Origin: Merluccius polli
Taxonomy: Eukaryota > Chordata > Actinopteri > Gadiformes > Merlucciidae
Length of the DNA: 64,000 bases
Direction: 5' to 3'
Assembly: GCA_030340625.1 (NCBI GenBank)
Contig: JAOPHQ010002293.1
Span: forward strand, 176,001 to 240,000
Shown here: piece by piece, positions 1 to 22,772 of the stretch
Layout of the letters: the number at the start of each line of letters is the position of its first letter
How positions within the stretch are numbered: position 1 is the stretch's first letter
Program-made: the position numbers and the translations under genes
The notes under the pieces: model-generated
Told to the model about the DNA's origin: nothing
Databases searched by the model: none
Seen by the model: only the letters and a program-made list of their open reading frames with translations

Positions 1-402
1 ACGAAGAAGTACGCCAACCACGCCATCGCTCTATGCAAATAACGTACGTTATGAATAACACATGTATTTGCGTTTTTAAGACACTGCACGTATTGGTGAA
101 ATGGCGACGGTTGGCCTGTTCATGGAGCCGTACGGACGGATGCAGATGTTCATCCTGGATGCTGGGACTGTTCTTCTTCTCTGGGCAAGAAACCCGTGGG
201 TGTAAACACGCCCGCCCCTACCGGTCACAGCAAAGATGGCACCTAAAAGTGTGGCGCTTGTTTCGATGTATTTAATACATGTTAATAAAACCAATACGCT
301 GGCCACATTGTTACATGTTAATAAAACACTGGCCGCATTAATACATAAATATTAAAAAATAATAATAATAATAATAATACACTGGCCACACAGTATGGCA
401 GT
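1..402. other. Intergenic start of window, no gene seen
   Basis: I see no exon or recognisable gene here. There is a short AATA/ATA-rich run near 351-380 and an octamer-like ATGCAAAT at 33-40, which alone means little. Confidence 0.5.
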
Positions 403-405
403 GTA

Positions 406-818
406 TAGAGCGTAACAGTGACCGCCCCCTTTTTAACCGCTCCGGTGCCGGAAGTAAATTTCCCATGCATTTATCTCGTCCACTTTTCGTATAATCCTTA
501 TAAAAAGAGTATTAAGACTTGAACCAAGCCGATCGTTCGTTGTGGTAGTCGTGTCCATATTATGTTTGATTCGGGATGAGTAGTTCCTCACTCGGTCAAC
601 AAAATAAAGTACCTTTGGCTTTTCTTCCGTTTTCCAAATTATTTTTATGCCCGAATCAAACATAATATGGTCACGACTACCACAACGAACGATCGGCTTG
701 GTTAAAGGCTTAATACTCTTTTTATAAGGATTATACAAAAAGTGGACGAGATAAATGCATGGGAAATTTACTTCCGGCACCGGAGCTGTTAAAAAGGGGC
801 GGTCACTGTTACGCTCTA
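406..818. mobile_element. Foldback MITE (palindromic DNA transposon remnant)
   Basis: The two ends are long inverted copies of each other. The left end begins TAGAGCGTAACAGTGACCGC and the right end is its reverse complement. The arms run roughly 160 bp each, around a spacer near 580-650, with small indels between them. The ends lie in TA-rich sequence, so a TA target duplication (Tc1/mariner-like) is possible but cannot be fixed. There is no coding capacity. The open frames inside it are palindrome artefacts. Confidence 0.75.
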
Positions 819-990
819 TTAGTCTATGAGCGCAGCGCGGTTAGGCCGCTGCTTGCTGGTCTCCCAGGCCGTCGCGTCTGACTGGACGGGATCGTAGTCC
901 AGTGAACGCAGCACGCCTCCCGGGACCGGGCCTACTGGGACCGGGCCGGGTCGACGTTATATCTACCAGGCTTTGGACACATCCCCCCCC

Positions 991-1029
<39 letters not shown>

Positions 1030-1208
1030 TTATACAACACACTTGTTGACCTAATGCGTGTTTTAAAAGGCGTTAAGATCCCCACGCCCGCCCTCATACA
1101 AAGTGCGCATCTGGGTGAAAGCGGGCCAGACTTGGTCGCCCTACGCAGAGAGGAGCCGCCCGCCGCCAGGTGCGAAGCGGGCCAAACAAACACGCACACA
1201 CACACACA

Positions 1209-1513
1209 CACAGCACCGCTGCTGCTGCTAGGCGGCCAGATGACGTTGCCGTCTGTTCGCGGAAGTGGCTGCTGCTGGTCTGTGGCTGACTAACCGCGGA
1301 GGAGGGGGCGGCGGGCGGAGCGACGACGGCGGAAAGCGGAGAAGAAAAGTTTTGTGAAGAGACTCGCGTCTCTCTTATGAAGTTAATGACCGCCGAGAAA
1401 CAAACCCGTCCGCCCGACCAGCTGTAGGCGTCCCGCTGGACGAGCTCACGTCGACGGGTTTCGGCGGTACAGGAGGAACGAGTGAAGAGGGGGAAAGTGG
1501 GGAAGAAAAGCTG
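1209..1513 (+). promoter_or_regulatory. shc1: CpG-rich putative promoter and non-coding first exon of shc1 (p52 form)
   Basis: This GC- and CpG-rich block ends in a strong donor, CTG|GTGAGT, with the exon edge at 1513. No TATA box is evident, as expected for a housekeeping CpG-type promoter. In mammals the p52/p46 SHC1 transcript starts in a non-coding exon that splices into the middle of the p66 first coding exon. This block is the best upstream candidate for such an exon. Assignment to shc1 rests on strand, position and the donor only; 10 kb separates it from the coding exons. Confidence 0.4.
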
Positions 1514-1846
1514 GTGAGTTGTTCGTCCCGTCCGCCACACATTTTGAGACATGGTGGGGAGGAGGACCTGGAAGGGTTTGGTGAAAGCCTGTTTCAGAAT
1601 CAGTTAAAAAAAACTTAATTCAAGTGTAAAGTGGCCATACTGGTCAACAGTGGTCACCAGTGGGACGTCTCATTATTGGCCAAATGCTTACAGCGGTCTG
1701 CTTATGGCGGTGGGACACAATGGAGACTATCGGGTTACTGAAATGTTAACACATGTATGTTGCTGGAGCATCAGGGGTATTTTCACACTACAACTGTGTG
1801 CGAATGGCATTTCTTCTCCCTGTCAAACCAGTTCAAGCTATCTGTG

Positions 1847-2250
1847 GCCTACTGCTACTACCACTGCTACTACCACTACCACTACTACTACTACTTCTTC
1901 TAGTACTAGTACTACTACTACTAGTACTACTACCACTACCACTACCACTACTACTACTACTTCTTCTAGTACTAGTACTACTACTACTAGTACTACTACC
2001 ACTATTACTACTACTACCACTATTACTACTACTACCACTGCTACTACCACTGCTACTACCACTACCACTACTACTACTTCTAGTACTAGTACTACTGCTA
2101 CTAGTAGTACTACTACCACTACCACTACCACTACTACTACTACTACTTCTACTACCACTACTACTACTTCTACAAGTACTACTACTTCTACTACTACTAG
2201 TACTATACTACTAGTACTACTACTACTGCTACTACTACTGCTACTACTGG
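1847..2250. repeat. Imperfect CTA/CCA trinucleotide repeat array
   Basis: About 400 bp are built from CTA, CCA, CTT and AGT triplets in mixed order. Because the period is 3, all frames stay open and read as Thr/Ser, Leu or Val runs. This is low-complexity sequence, not a gene. Confidence 0.95.
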
Positions 2251-2721
2251 GCCCACACTATGTTCAGCTAAGGTTTTGTTAAAGTGACTTATTGTCAGTA
2301 GAGTCTGGTGTTATCTAGATTAGAAATAGTAAAAGTAACACTGATTTCTTTATTGTAACTACCTAGTAGCAAAGTATTTTTGTTGTTGTTGTTGTTATTA
2401 TAGTGATAGCCTAACCTTGACTAGTATACACACTACAATACACATATAGAGCTTTATAGGTAGCCTACTACTATCTAACAGCTCAGCTATTGGGACAATA
2501 AGTTTAAAAGGACAACATCAAGTTGGGAATAACAGGGTCACACACTGTGACTGACAGAATAAAAGTTGAGCACATTAAGTAGGTGAAGGACTTGTGACAG
2601 ATTGAAACCGACTCCAGGGTTTATGTGCTGATTGAAAGTAGTGGACAAAGAAAAGTAAGCTTATCGGCCTTGGCCACACTGCTCAGACTGACCAGCGTCT
2701 GACACCAATATGGCAATGTTA

Positions 2722-2722
<1 letters not shown>

Positions 2723-2815
<93 letters not shown>

Positions 2816-2825
2816 GGGGGGGGGG
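2723..2825. repeat. (TG)n microsatellite running into a G homopolymer
   Basis: About 45 TG units are followed without a break by 13 G residues. Confidence 0.95.
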
Positions 2826-3137
2826 TAATCAACTCCTGCTTCTGAAGGTGTTTGTAGTAGTATGTGACCGAACAGGACATGCACAAAGACGTACCTCATT
2901 TTGTGTAGTCACACACATGTACACAGGAAAGAACACACACACACACACACACACACACGCATGACATAAAAAATGGGTCATGAGAAAAATCCATCACAGC
3001 AGTGCTCGTAACATTTTCTATCATATCATCACAAATACACACTCCATACAAAATTGGATCTGTCCAGTTTGACTCAAACCCTATCAATCAACAGAAAACA
3101 CTGAGTGACATGACACAAAGAGTGTCAGCACACATAG

Positions 3138-3252
<115 letters not shown>

Positions 3253-4482
3253 TTGACACGAGTGCAACCCTGGCCTGTCACTACACAGTAATACCTGAAA
3301 TAAACCTACACTTGTTGGAATGTCAGTCCAAGGTTTGTGTTATTCCTGTAATAATAAGACCACTTCCAAACTTTCTGTTGTATAAAGATGGCAAGAAGCT
3401 GGTGGTGTTATAAACATCACAGCAATCTGACTTCAAAGAATAGTCATTATTCCCCGCTCTAGGCGTTGTTGGTGGTGAGGACCAACCTTCGACTGGAGGG
3501 GTCATTTAGGGGTCAGGTAAATATCAGGTCAGGGATGTCCCACACTTCCTGGTTTCAAGTGTGCTTTGATTTTTCATCATCATTTCAACATACTTACTGA
3601 AATACTTTGAGTGAACATTTTGGTTTACTACAAAACAGGAAACTGTTCAAGTTCCTTTGTAAAAACCTTTAGTACTTTGTTTATCCACTGCAATTAAAAA
3701 CATGAAGCTGAAAACTAGATAGAGGAAGTAACATCCAGAAGAATTGAAAAACAAACCAGCCTAATGATGTGCTGTACCACTGGGATGAACATTGGATGGA
3801 TAGTGAGAAAGCTGTTGAAAATGGAACACGTACAATGGTTCGTTAGACTTTGGTAGCTGAAGAATGGTTAAACATAAACCCTGCCCTTCCGCGTTGAGTG
3901 TAATGAAGTAGCCCTCGTATCGGGTGCCTGCGTCAAACAGCTACCATTTAATTATGACTACGTCCTTTTAGTACAGGTCGACATTCGTCTCCACAATAAA
4001 TGCTGTTGCTATAGCACCCAATAAGATTTAGGCATAACACAAAGTGAGAAATGTGACATTTTTTAAAATTATTATTATTATTACTATAGTTTATTAAATG
4101 CACTTTTCTAAGAAGCACCTTGTAGACATGTACAATAATACAATAAGTATCAATGCAGTCTTGTTCAGTCTAGTTTTTTTTTGCGTGTTCTGCTACAATA
4201 AATGCTGGCTGTGTCTTTTTCTGTTCCCCGGCAATAAGAGGGCAAGAGACGGGATTTTTGTGGAAGAATGCATAACCCAAAATAGTAAGCTCACATGCTC
4301 GCTATGTACTCGGTGAACAGTTAAAAAGCCAAACTTGCCTGCCGAATGCCTCCCTAATCTAATGTTCACTATCACTTCTAATCACATTGATTTTTACCCC
4401 CCCCAATTCAATTCCCTGCCTATTTCTAGATCTGTCCCACCGCATTAGATGCGCACTGGCTAATTTAATTGTCTTGTTGGTG

Positions 4483-4588
<106 letters not shown>

Positions 4589-5300
4589 AGTGTTGGCAAT
4601 GATATGTTTTTAAGCACAACACATTGCAATCCTTCATTTATTTTTATTACAATCTCAGTGTCATTTAAAATCACCTCACGGGCCCTGTAGGGTAAAGGGC
4701 AATCATTGGGACCATTCACTTATCTACTTATGTACACAGACTCTGTGTGCAAGTGAGACAGGTTAAATTAGATTGCACACACATAAATGCACGCATAGAT
4801 GCGTGCATGCCACACAACACAGCCTATAGGACGAGAGAGCAGAGGGATCTGACGCAGCATGGCCGTCGGTGAGCGAGAGGTCTCTCCGACCGCCTCCGCC
4901 TGTTTTCTGGTGGTCAGGTTCCGCTGCTCTGCATGTGAGGAGGACAGGTGACTAACGTCAACCGTGGTTTACGCGAGACAAGCCGAGACACAAATATCCT
5001 CCACACGCAGCGCCTTCGCACAATTCCTTTCATTCCACAGTCGCTACTGTGTTTGGACTCGCACAACTCTCTCGTTTTTCTCTTGTGCTCTCTTTCTCTC
5101 TTTTTTCTTTCTTTCTTGTCTTTCACAATTTTTTTTATAGCCCTCTTGTCCATCTCTGGCTGTGTCTCGAATATCACATTTAAGTGTCAGTGTGTGTATG
5201 TATATATACATGTGTGTGTTTGCTCAACTGGACCGTTCATATTAAGGGGGGTCACATGACTCCACAGCTGATCCTGGGGACAACGCATGCTGGGTGACGA

Positions 5301-5498
5301 ATGGCTGCAAGGGCGGCAGTGAAGCTGACTGTGATTGGAGGCTTGATGTTCGTGATATTATTGTGCATGTGTTCCATGTGTGTTGATGTGCGGTGTGTTG
5401 ACGTGCGGTGTGTTGATGTGCACTGTGTTGGTGTTTTTAGGGCTACAGAGTCACAGACAGTGAATCAGTGTTGGCCAATGGAATATGTGGTAAGATGA
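5301..5498 (+). CDS. Small ORF with a hydrophobic N-terminus; doubtful
   Basis: This is a 65-codon frame with a true ATG. Residues about 7-24 form a hydrophobic stretch (KLTVIGGLMFVILLC) like a signal anchor. It is followed by three copies of a CVDVRC-type motif made by a 15-bp tandem repeat. A possible splice donor, GTG|GTAAGA, overlaps the last codons, and a possible acceptor (TTTTTAG) lies at about 5440. I recognise no family. It may be chance, since the repeat keeps the frame open. Confidence 0.12.
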   Translation: MAARAAVKLTVIGGLMFVILLCMCSMCVDVRCVDVRCVDVHCVGVFRATESQTVNQCWPMEYVVR

Positions 5499-6808
5499 TG
5501 TGTACCATGTAATCTGTGCCCTGCCTAATCCAAACTACAGTGACGCAGTAGCAATGGGGTGGCTTCTGCTTATGAATCACTGATCTTTCAATCACTACCT
5601 TGATTTGATTTAAAAAAAACATGGATCTCATTTGCTTAAATCTTTTTGTTTTTACAGATTAAAACAAAATCTGTCCACCAAATCATCACATGTATTTAGC
5701 ATGTTTAATTTGGCTGCACAGTATGATCCCAATGAATAATAATTGATAATACTTGATAATACCAATGTGTTATAAATAATGGGCAATACATTGGGCAATA
5801 CAGCTTACATTTAATTTCTATATTGTTTTAACTCTAGTAAAGACAACTTGATAGTCCTATCTGCCAACACATTTGTCAGGAAGGACTATAGAAAAGGTCT
5901 AGTTAATCCCACGCTACAATGTGTCATGTGTCAGTTGTCCTTTGGCAGGCATTGGTTCCTCTGGGGTTATTGGTGGGTTGGGTGTTCACAAACTAGTCAT
6001 GGCACTAGTAGTTATAGGTGTAGAGTATGGTGATGACTAACCTCTTGAATGACACCTCAGTCTCCTGTAGTGAACAGTGAACAGCATATTGTGTTGAATC
6101 TGTTGAGTAATCCTTAATTAAAAAATATATTTTGTACGGAAGGAAACATTTACAGGCACATTTAACAAGAATAATGTGATAAATAACAATGAAATTGTTA
6201 TAAAATAAGTCAATTAAATTATAAGGTAATACCTAGTATATCTCCATTGAGAATTCAATTGATTTAAATATCTTTCAGTATAATTTAATTAATAATAATA
6301 GTTACTATGAAGCATTGCTGTTGAAAGCAGAACTGCAGGTGTGTTGTGTCATGTGAAGACTAATGGTACCTTCCCTGGTTGTTTTGGTTGTTAGTGGGCT
6401 TATTCTTGTGCTGTTTTTAAACTTTGGTCTGTTTCTCTCTTTCTCTCTATATCTAGCACATCAATATGTCGTTTTCTGTTCGTTTTCGTTTTCTGAATCA
6501 ATATGATGTTTTCTGTGTGTAACCTGTGCTTTCCCCTTAGAGCTGTAAGCCCTGCAGTAACCGCTAAATCGTTTTATTATTAACATGAATTATACACTGT
6601 CTATTTTATTTTTTTCCACTTGTGATTGCATTTTTGATAAGGTTATTCACAATGACCTCAAATAAGACTCCATCTGTACAACTGGGGGGAGTTACTCTTC
6701 TGTGTCTCCATCCTGCCCCCCCCTCCCTTTTTTCTCTGCATTTCTCAGGTTACTAAACATGAATAAGGGAGGAGCATCCGAACAGCCCACATGGACTGCT
6801 CCCCCAAG

Positions 6809-6955
6809 ACCTCTCGCTCTCTCTCTCGCTTTCTCTCTCTCTCTCTCGCTCTCTCTCTCGCGCTCTCTCTCGCGCTCTCTCTCGCGCTCTCTCTCGCGCT
6901 CTCGCTCGCTCTCTCGCTCTCTCGCTCTCTCTCTGTTTCTTTCCTCCTCTCTCTC
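6809..6955. repeat. TC/CG-variant (CTCTCG)n low-complexity tract
   Basis: A pyrimidine tract of CTCT and CGCTCT units. Every frame reads as Ser/Leu or, on the other strand, Arg/Glu repeats. Confidence 0.9.
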
Positions 6956-7978
6956 TGTCCTCATCACTCACCCTGGTCTTTCCTTTGTGTGTGTGTGTGC
7001 CTTACTGTTTGGACACAGTGTTTTACTGCGCTTGCTGATGCATGTATATGCAGCCAACTGACTGAGGCTGCAAACAGGAGAAGTGAGAGGGGAGAGAGGG
7101 GAGGGGAAGAGAGAGAGGAAACGGGAAGGATGGGAGAAGCATGGGAGAAAACGAGACGGGAAGAGGAGGAGGAGGTGGAGGCGGCGGCAGCAGCGTGTGT
7201 GTGTGTTTCAGAGAGGATGCGGGGGGGGGGAGGGGGGGGGGGGGGTTGAACATCGCCCAACCAGACAGGGAGGAGGGGAGAATGCACGTCCCTTTCGCAC
7301 AGACAGAGGTGGAAGGAAGGAAGGAAGGAAGGAAGAAAGAAAGGGTGGAAATGAGAGACAGGCGTTAGCAGAGGAGCACAATGAAGGACAATCTTTGTCC
7401 AACCGTCCAACTCTGCCATTTCCACATCCGCTGAGAGAGAGAGAGAGAGAGAGAGAGATTACAAAGGGAAGGATAGATGAAGAGCATGCTCGCCGGCTTT
7501 GACTTTGTGAATTAACCGAGCCTAACGAGCAGATCAGAGGAGGCACACGTTTTCCTGGGAGTGGAGGAAGAGGAGCGAGGAGGAGGAGGATGAGTGGTCG
7601 GTCTGCAGCAGTGTAATCATTGACATTATTTCTCTCATGGAGCTGTGGTTTCTAGCCTGGATGGATTATCAACACAATGCTTTTAAGAAGGAAGCCAAAC
7701 TATTTACGCTTGTTTTTGGGGTTTAAACAACAGAGAATTTGTTGAGGATTTGACTAAACAAAAAGTGCAGAGCAAGAAGATTTTTTTTTTTTGTTTAGGG
7801 TTGATATACCCTTTAATATAACATGTTACTTTTGACTTTGTGGAAATAAGCCTTGCTCTGATTATTGTTATCAACAATCCAAACAATAGTTTTTTTTAAT
7901 ATACTGTTCAATATTCAGGTTGTTTTTATGCAAGTTTTTTAAAACCTTTTGTTGTTATTTGTTGTTAACCTTTTGTTG

Positions 7979-8018
7979 TGCTTCAAGAGAAGTACACTAA
8001 TGTACTTCTCTTGAAGCA
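7979..8018. other. Perfect 18-bp stem hairpin
   Basis: TGCTTCAAGAGAAGTACA (7979-7996) is followed by the loop CTAA and then by its exact reverse complement (8001-8018). It may be a quasi-palindrome corrected by template switching, a tiny foldback element or an RNA hairpin. The stem is short for a typical pre-miRNA. Confidence 0.85.
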
Positions 8019-9006
8019 ATACAAGACGTACAGTTTCATATGTCCCAGCTGGGGTAAGTGCATGGAGCCAACATTGGATGTCATCATTGATTGGGGCTTT
8101 ATGGCTGGCTGGCTGGCTGGCTGGCTGGCGCGATGCAGACCAAACTTTGATCATTTCCTGAAGCGTATTGATTGAGCTCTGTAGAAGTGTCTGTAGTTTT
8201 GTCCTTGCTGGATGGAGGAGAAGTGGCCGGCCACCACTGCATTCCTATTTGATTTTTTATCTGGCGATTTCTGCTGTTGTCAGGACTTTGAGGTGAACAT
8301 AGATTCTATGCAGGCGTTTCTTTTGATGTCTGTTGCCATAGCAACTGGAGGCGGAGGCAGACGGAACAAGATGTAAAGTTTCTTGTTTTTCTTTTGTCTC
8401 TAGTCTGTGTCCTTTAAAAAATGTTTTTAAAAAAGGAGCTGGTTTTTGTAATCAGGTATGTAAACTGTATGTGTTCATGCCGTGAGCAGTAAGAATTGAC
8501 GCGTGTTGCCACTGGAACTGCTTTGGTATTCACAAGGCGGTGTTGAGGCTGTGGGTCTCACGGCAGCCAGCTTTTAACTGTGCTTTTGTCACTGTTGCCT
8601 AAATGATCGGCTAACGTCCCCTTTAAGAAAAATAATAAACTCATTGTGGTGTTAGATTTGATTGCGTTAATCTCATTAGATTACTGTTTTTTTTAGATTG
8701 TGCCCATTACTCTGTACTGCTGCTTCTAATGTCTCCATGTTTCTGACAATCCACTAGTTTTCTAATTGTGTAGGTGACCCAGGATGTCTCTTGTATATGA
8801 GTCGTCTTTGTCTCCCCTTACCTGACCTACACTGTGCTCTCTCTTCTGTGCACAAGTTTGTCCTTGGCCACGGCAAAGGTTGTTTCTGCTTGGTGTGTCT
8901 CAACACACCTTTTTTTCATCTGACCACACCCGTCCTGTCCGCTTTTAGCTCAATGTTTCTCTGCTGTGGACTGTCCAGTAGCCAGTGTGTTTTTTAACTT
9001 CCACAG

Positions 9007-9028
9007 CCCCCCCCCCCCCCCCCCCCCC
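9007..9028. repeat. C homopolymer (22)
   Basis: An uninterrupted run of 22 C. Confidence 0.95.
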
Positions 9029-10334
9029 AGGTGCTACTTGTCTGGACCAGACGGATGACGAGCTAGTTACAGCCGATGTTCCCTTTCACGGTGCTAGACG
9101 GGTGTAGGCGTACGTCTTCTGTTCCTTGGCCATGTGTGGCACCCACAACAAGCTGTTGCTCTTGGTCACACTAGCGTCTTAACGTGTTAAATGAAATACT
9201 GAAAACATTTTGTCAATTGCTGCTAAACAGACATTTATGGTGGTTTAACAACATTGTGGGGGCAGCCAGGGGGGGTAGCCATTGTGGGGACAGCCAGGTG
9301 TTGTTCAGATTGGTGCTTCTCTGAGAGACTAAAGACGAGTCAGAGGAATGTAAATATGAGACATTTATAACGGTTGTACCACTTTTGCGTGAAGACTGTT
9401 GTTTGCCTTCTAGGTGGAACTATGCATCATGTGCTGGTCAGTGTATGCAGTAGACTGTAGAAGATCTAAGAGATTACTCTGTGCAGATTTGAAAGCCCTG
9501 TCTTAGATAAGGCAGATAGTGGGGGTGTGTGTATATGCCGTGCTTGGTGGTATGTTATCTGGCTGGTGGTATCTTATTGGGCGATGCCAATGCACTTTTC
9601 TCAGGTCATATTGCAACCCTTTTTCTTATTACGTTGAACAAGGCTGTTTCCGTGGCAGCACGGCAGCGTGGAGACAAAGTGTTAGTAGGTGACATGGCAG
9701 GAGATTGTTCATCTTTTAATCGAGTGATTTGAGTTTTAAGGATTGCCTCACACTGAGCTTCAATGATCCTTCAACAGTTTTCAGGGAATCTTGGGTCAGC
9801 AGTTCAAAATTGGACCAATCAGGGCTCATTACCATCATGACAAAGCCCGGCGGTAGTTGTCGTCATCGCCAGCCAATGACCTATATTCTCTAGTGTTACA
9901 TCACCACCGTGCTACTGCAGTACGGCACGTCTCTGTACCAGACCTAGACAACATCTCAGACTCACTAACGCAACCTCCACTTAACTCTTAACGGTGCTTT
10001 AAGAAACCACATTCACACCAAGGTGGCCAATTTATGTTTTACAGAACTTACAAACCAGGTGCAGCCTCCCTCCTTTTAGCCATATCAGGAAACTCAATGA
10101 GGTGACCGGCTCAACTTTCGCTGCCTAGTCTTAATTACAAACTTGGTGCATTTCTATTCATTTCTACTGGTGTCTAAGAAAACAAAACAAAAAAAGCGAT
10201 GGCTGGGCCCTAGCCATAACTGGTGTTGTGGGGCCAGAGGGGGGACAGTACAGTAGTCACTATCAGTACCGAGAGAGGGACAGTGAAGCAGGCCAGCCTG
10301 GAGAACGGGCAGGCAAATGCGGGAGGGGGTGCGG

Positions 10335-10642
10335 GGGAGCGAGAGATCATCTGGAAGAGGAGAGAGGAGGTGGTGGCGAGGGAGAGGGCGGAGGCGCAGG
10401 AGAGACAGCGGCTGGCCGAGTACATTGTGTGGAGGAAGAGAGAGGGCTTCCAGGAGAGGAGCGGAGGAGGAGGCGGAGGAGATAAGGAAAGAGGCGTGAG
10501 GAACGCGGAGAAAGTAGGGAAGGAGGTGGTGCCGGAAATCATCTGGAGGAAGAGGGAGGAGGAAGGTGAAGCGGAGAGGGAGAGAGCTACAGCCATTCAG
10601 AGAGGACACGAAACCGTGTGGAGGAAGCGAGAGAGGGAGTGA
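10335..10642 (+). CDS. Hypothetical exon with four Trp-Arg/Lys-Arg-Glu repeats
   Basis: This open segment has GC-biased third positions and ends in TGA at 10640-10642. The peptide carries the motif IIWKRREE, IVWRKREGF, IIWRKREEE and TVWRKRERE at irregular intervals of about 24-38 residues, within Arg/Glu-rich helix-like sequence. No ATG begins the frame, so it would have to be a spliced terminal exon. It could equally be chance openness in purine-rich DNA. I do not recognise a family. It lies about 1 kb upstream of the p66 start of shc1 on the same strand. Confidence 0.2.
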
Positions 10643-10792
10643 GAGAAAGACTAAGACTAGTTGGATGAAATGGTGTGAGCTAAAAACGAGCTAAAGGAAG
10701 TGAACTAGACTGGGCTACATCCATAGGTCTCCTCCTTCATTCTATTTTTCCTGCTGGCCCCGCAGGTGTACAGTGAAATATTGACTGGTGGT

Positions 10793-10826
<34 letters not shown>
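10793..10826. repeat. G homopolymer (34) before a GT-rich tract
   Basis: A run of 34 G followed by GTGTGTGGG-type sequence. It could form a G-quadruplex. Confidence 0.95.
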
Positions 10827-10827
<1 letters not shown>

Positions 10828-11603
10828 GTGTGTGTGGGTGTGGGTGTGTGTGTCCATCCCCACCTGATATGCTCTTAGGCAGCTAATTGGATTTTTATGG
10901 GCCCATGTCAGGCTGGAAAGTACTGCCAGAGGGAGCTGCTGCACACATACATGTGTGCACACATAATACAAACACAGACACGCACTCATAAAACTGACTG
11001 GCAAAGGGGGGGGGGGGATTTTTACTGAAGCACATACATATGCACACAATATCTCCTAATGCAGTAAAACACAGTCACTCGTCACAGTCACAGACAATCA
11101 CTCGTGCTGATTCTCCATGGTGGTGCTTGCGACAGCTGGATGTCTTACAGGGAGCTGTTAGGCCTGAGATACCCACAGGGTTAGCTTTACATTATAGCAA
11201 AAACAATTACAAGAAAACTCTAAACAGCTGAACTTCCTGTACCCTTGTCCTGGAGAACCCAAACACTTATGCAGTTTTAAAAACCTAAAGACAATATGAT
11301 CTGCACTGGTCCCGCAAACGCAAACTTTCTCCATCGGAAGTCAGGCGCATACTGGGACACACCGCCACAATTCCGGACTTCTCTAGACTTTTCTGTAACT
11401 GTGGATAAAGGTTTTGTTTTTGAAAGGATTTTGTGTTGGCTGCCTAGCAGTGGGAGCACAGACACAAGGACAGATGGACACAGCTCAGACACTGAGCAGG
11501 ATAAACAGATGGCTGTGTGTGAAGGAGTGCTTTAAACAGGACGAGACTAAAACAAAAAAGACTGAATTTCTGGCGCCTGTGAATTTTCACTGAAAAACTC
11601 ACA

Positions 11604-21017
<9,414 letters not shown>

Positions 21018-22638
21018 GCTTGCACACACACACATGCACGCACGCACACACACACCAGAATATATAAACATCACCCGCACATAAACACTCCCAAAAAAAG
21101 ACACTCTTGAGGAAACTCCCCAAAAGGCGAAAGCAACATCCAACGTGCGGTTGGTCTACACACAACAGCAACACTACACAACCCACATGCAGACTTTTCA
21201 ACATAAAATAGACATAGAAACCCAAGAAAATATGTCCTCTGCCAAATCACGTTGCTTACTGCTGTCGCTGGCCACATGCTCCTGTCCTTCTTGGAAAGCA
21301 AGACTGTGAACTCTGCCATGTATCTCCCTCCTACCTTCTCTCCGAAATCCCTCATCCAACAAGACAAAGTACTGCTGCAACTTCCAACTTCCTGGCACCC
21401 ACCGCATTTGAAAATACACAAAATAATGTATAAAAAAAATAAAGAAGTTGCACTAAAGTGTTCAAAAAAAGAAGAGTCCTATAAAAGGCTGTGGGCCAGG
21501 AGAGGAGCGATGTGCGTTGCCTCAGTTGGTGAGGTAGTCGTCCCCTAGATGCTGTGGTTGGGTCTATGGAAATTAACTGGATATACCCTGAATTCGAAGA
21601 CGTAATGAGGCTAACAAAAATGAACTCTGCTCAGTGATGATGCATTTGCAAAGTTTGCTTCTGCTCTAATCAGACTTCTTTCCCCCTTTTAATGACTTAA
21701 ACTTTGCCCTCATCCCCCGGGAGTGATACCTGTCGCTGTCAAGAAGGGCAGCCTGTATGCAAAAAGGGGGGGATTGCTATGCCAATGACTCATCATTTTT
21801 TTTCTTTGCCCATATCAATCTGTCAGCCCCAGACATGTTTTGGATATCACGGATCTGGAGGTTAACAAGCATCCGTACCGCTGTATGCCCTCCTCCAAGC
21901 CCAAGATGAACACATGCATTCACGCTCATTCTCTGCACACCAACATCCTTACCAACGCCAAAGACTGGCTTGAACTTGGTTGCCGAAGGTGGAGGAAATC
22001 CATGGAGCTTATCAATAACCGCTAAAGCCAAGCGCATGCTTATCTATCTGTTTGCTGTGCATACATAAGAGCGATGTTCAGCAGAGCAAGGAGTGGTGTA
22101 CCTTTGGGATCTGGTCTGTTGTACAGGGAATGCACTTGGACACAGTGTCTGAGTATGATGTCATTGTAAGGAGAGCCAATTGCAAATGACTGTTATGATG
22201 TTATCGAAAACTTCTTCATTGTTAGAGATTTGAGCGAGATTATGCTGACCTTCTTTTGCTTGTCAATGGGTTTTTTTTAAGCTTGCATAGACAATCTGTG
22301 ACCCTGTCTCTTAGTGTGTTAGTAGAAAGTGTAAATGGGAGACAGTTGAACTTGTTGAACGGTTGACCCTCCCGATGCATGAGGCATCTTGAGCAGTCTG
22401 AGCAATTAATTTTTCTCTGCAAATGTGATGCTTCTCTTTGGCATAAGTAGTTGTAGTGGTTGTATGTTTTGATGTTGCTGTTTTTTTACACGGAGACAAC
22501 AGACTTCTTTCTCATACAGGGAGGAGCGGTTCTCAAACCGTTTTTTGTAAATAACATGTTTTTGCAGCATTGCTGAATCAATCAAATGTTTTAGCCTGAC
22601 TTTCGATTTGAGAAGTTAAGAGTACTTTCAACTGTTCT

Positions 22639-22772
<134 letters not shown>

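Noticed and set aside
433..780. 115-residue minus-strand frame
   Set aside because: It runs across the arms of a palindromic MITE and has no ATG-based exon context.
1650..2282. Long Thr/Ser-rich and Leu-rich open frames
   Set aside because: They exist only because the trinucleotide array has no stop in most frames; there is no start context or splice support.
6692..6971. Arg/Glu and Ser/Leu repeat proteins
   Set aside because: Pure translation of the CTCTCG microsatellite.
10705..11049. Proline/His-rich minus-strand frame
   Set aside because: Produced by the G34 run and GT-rich tract.
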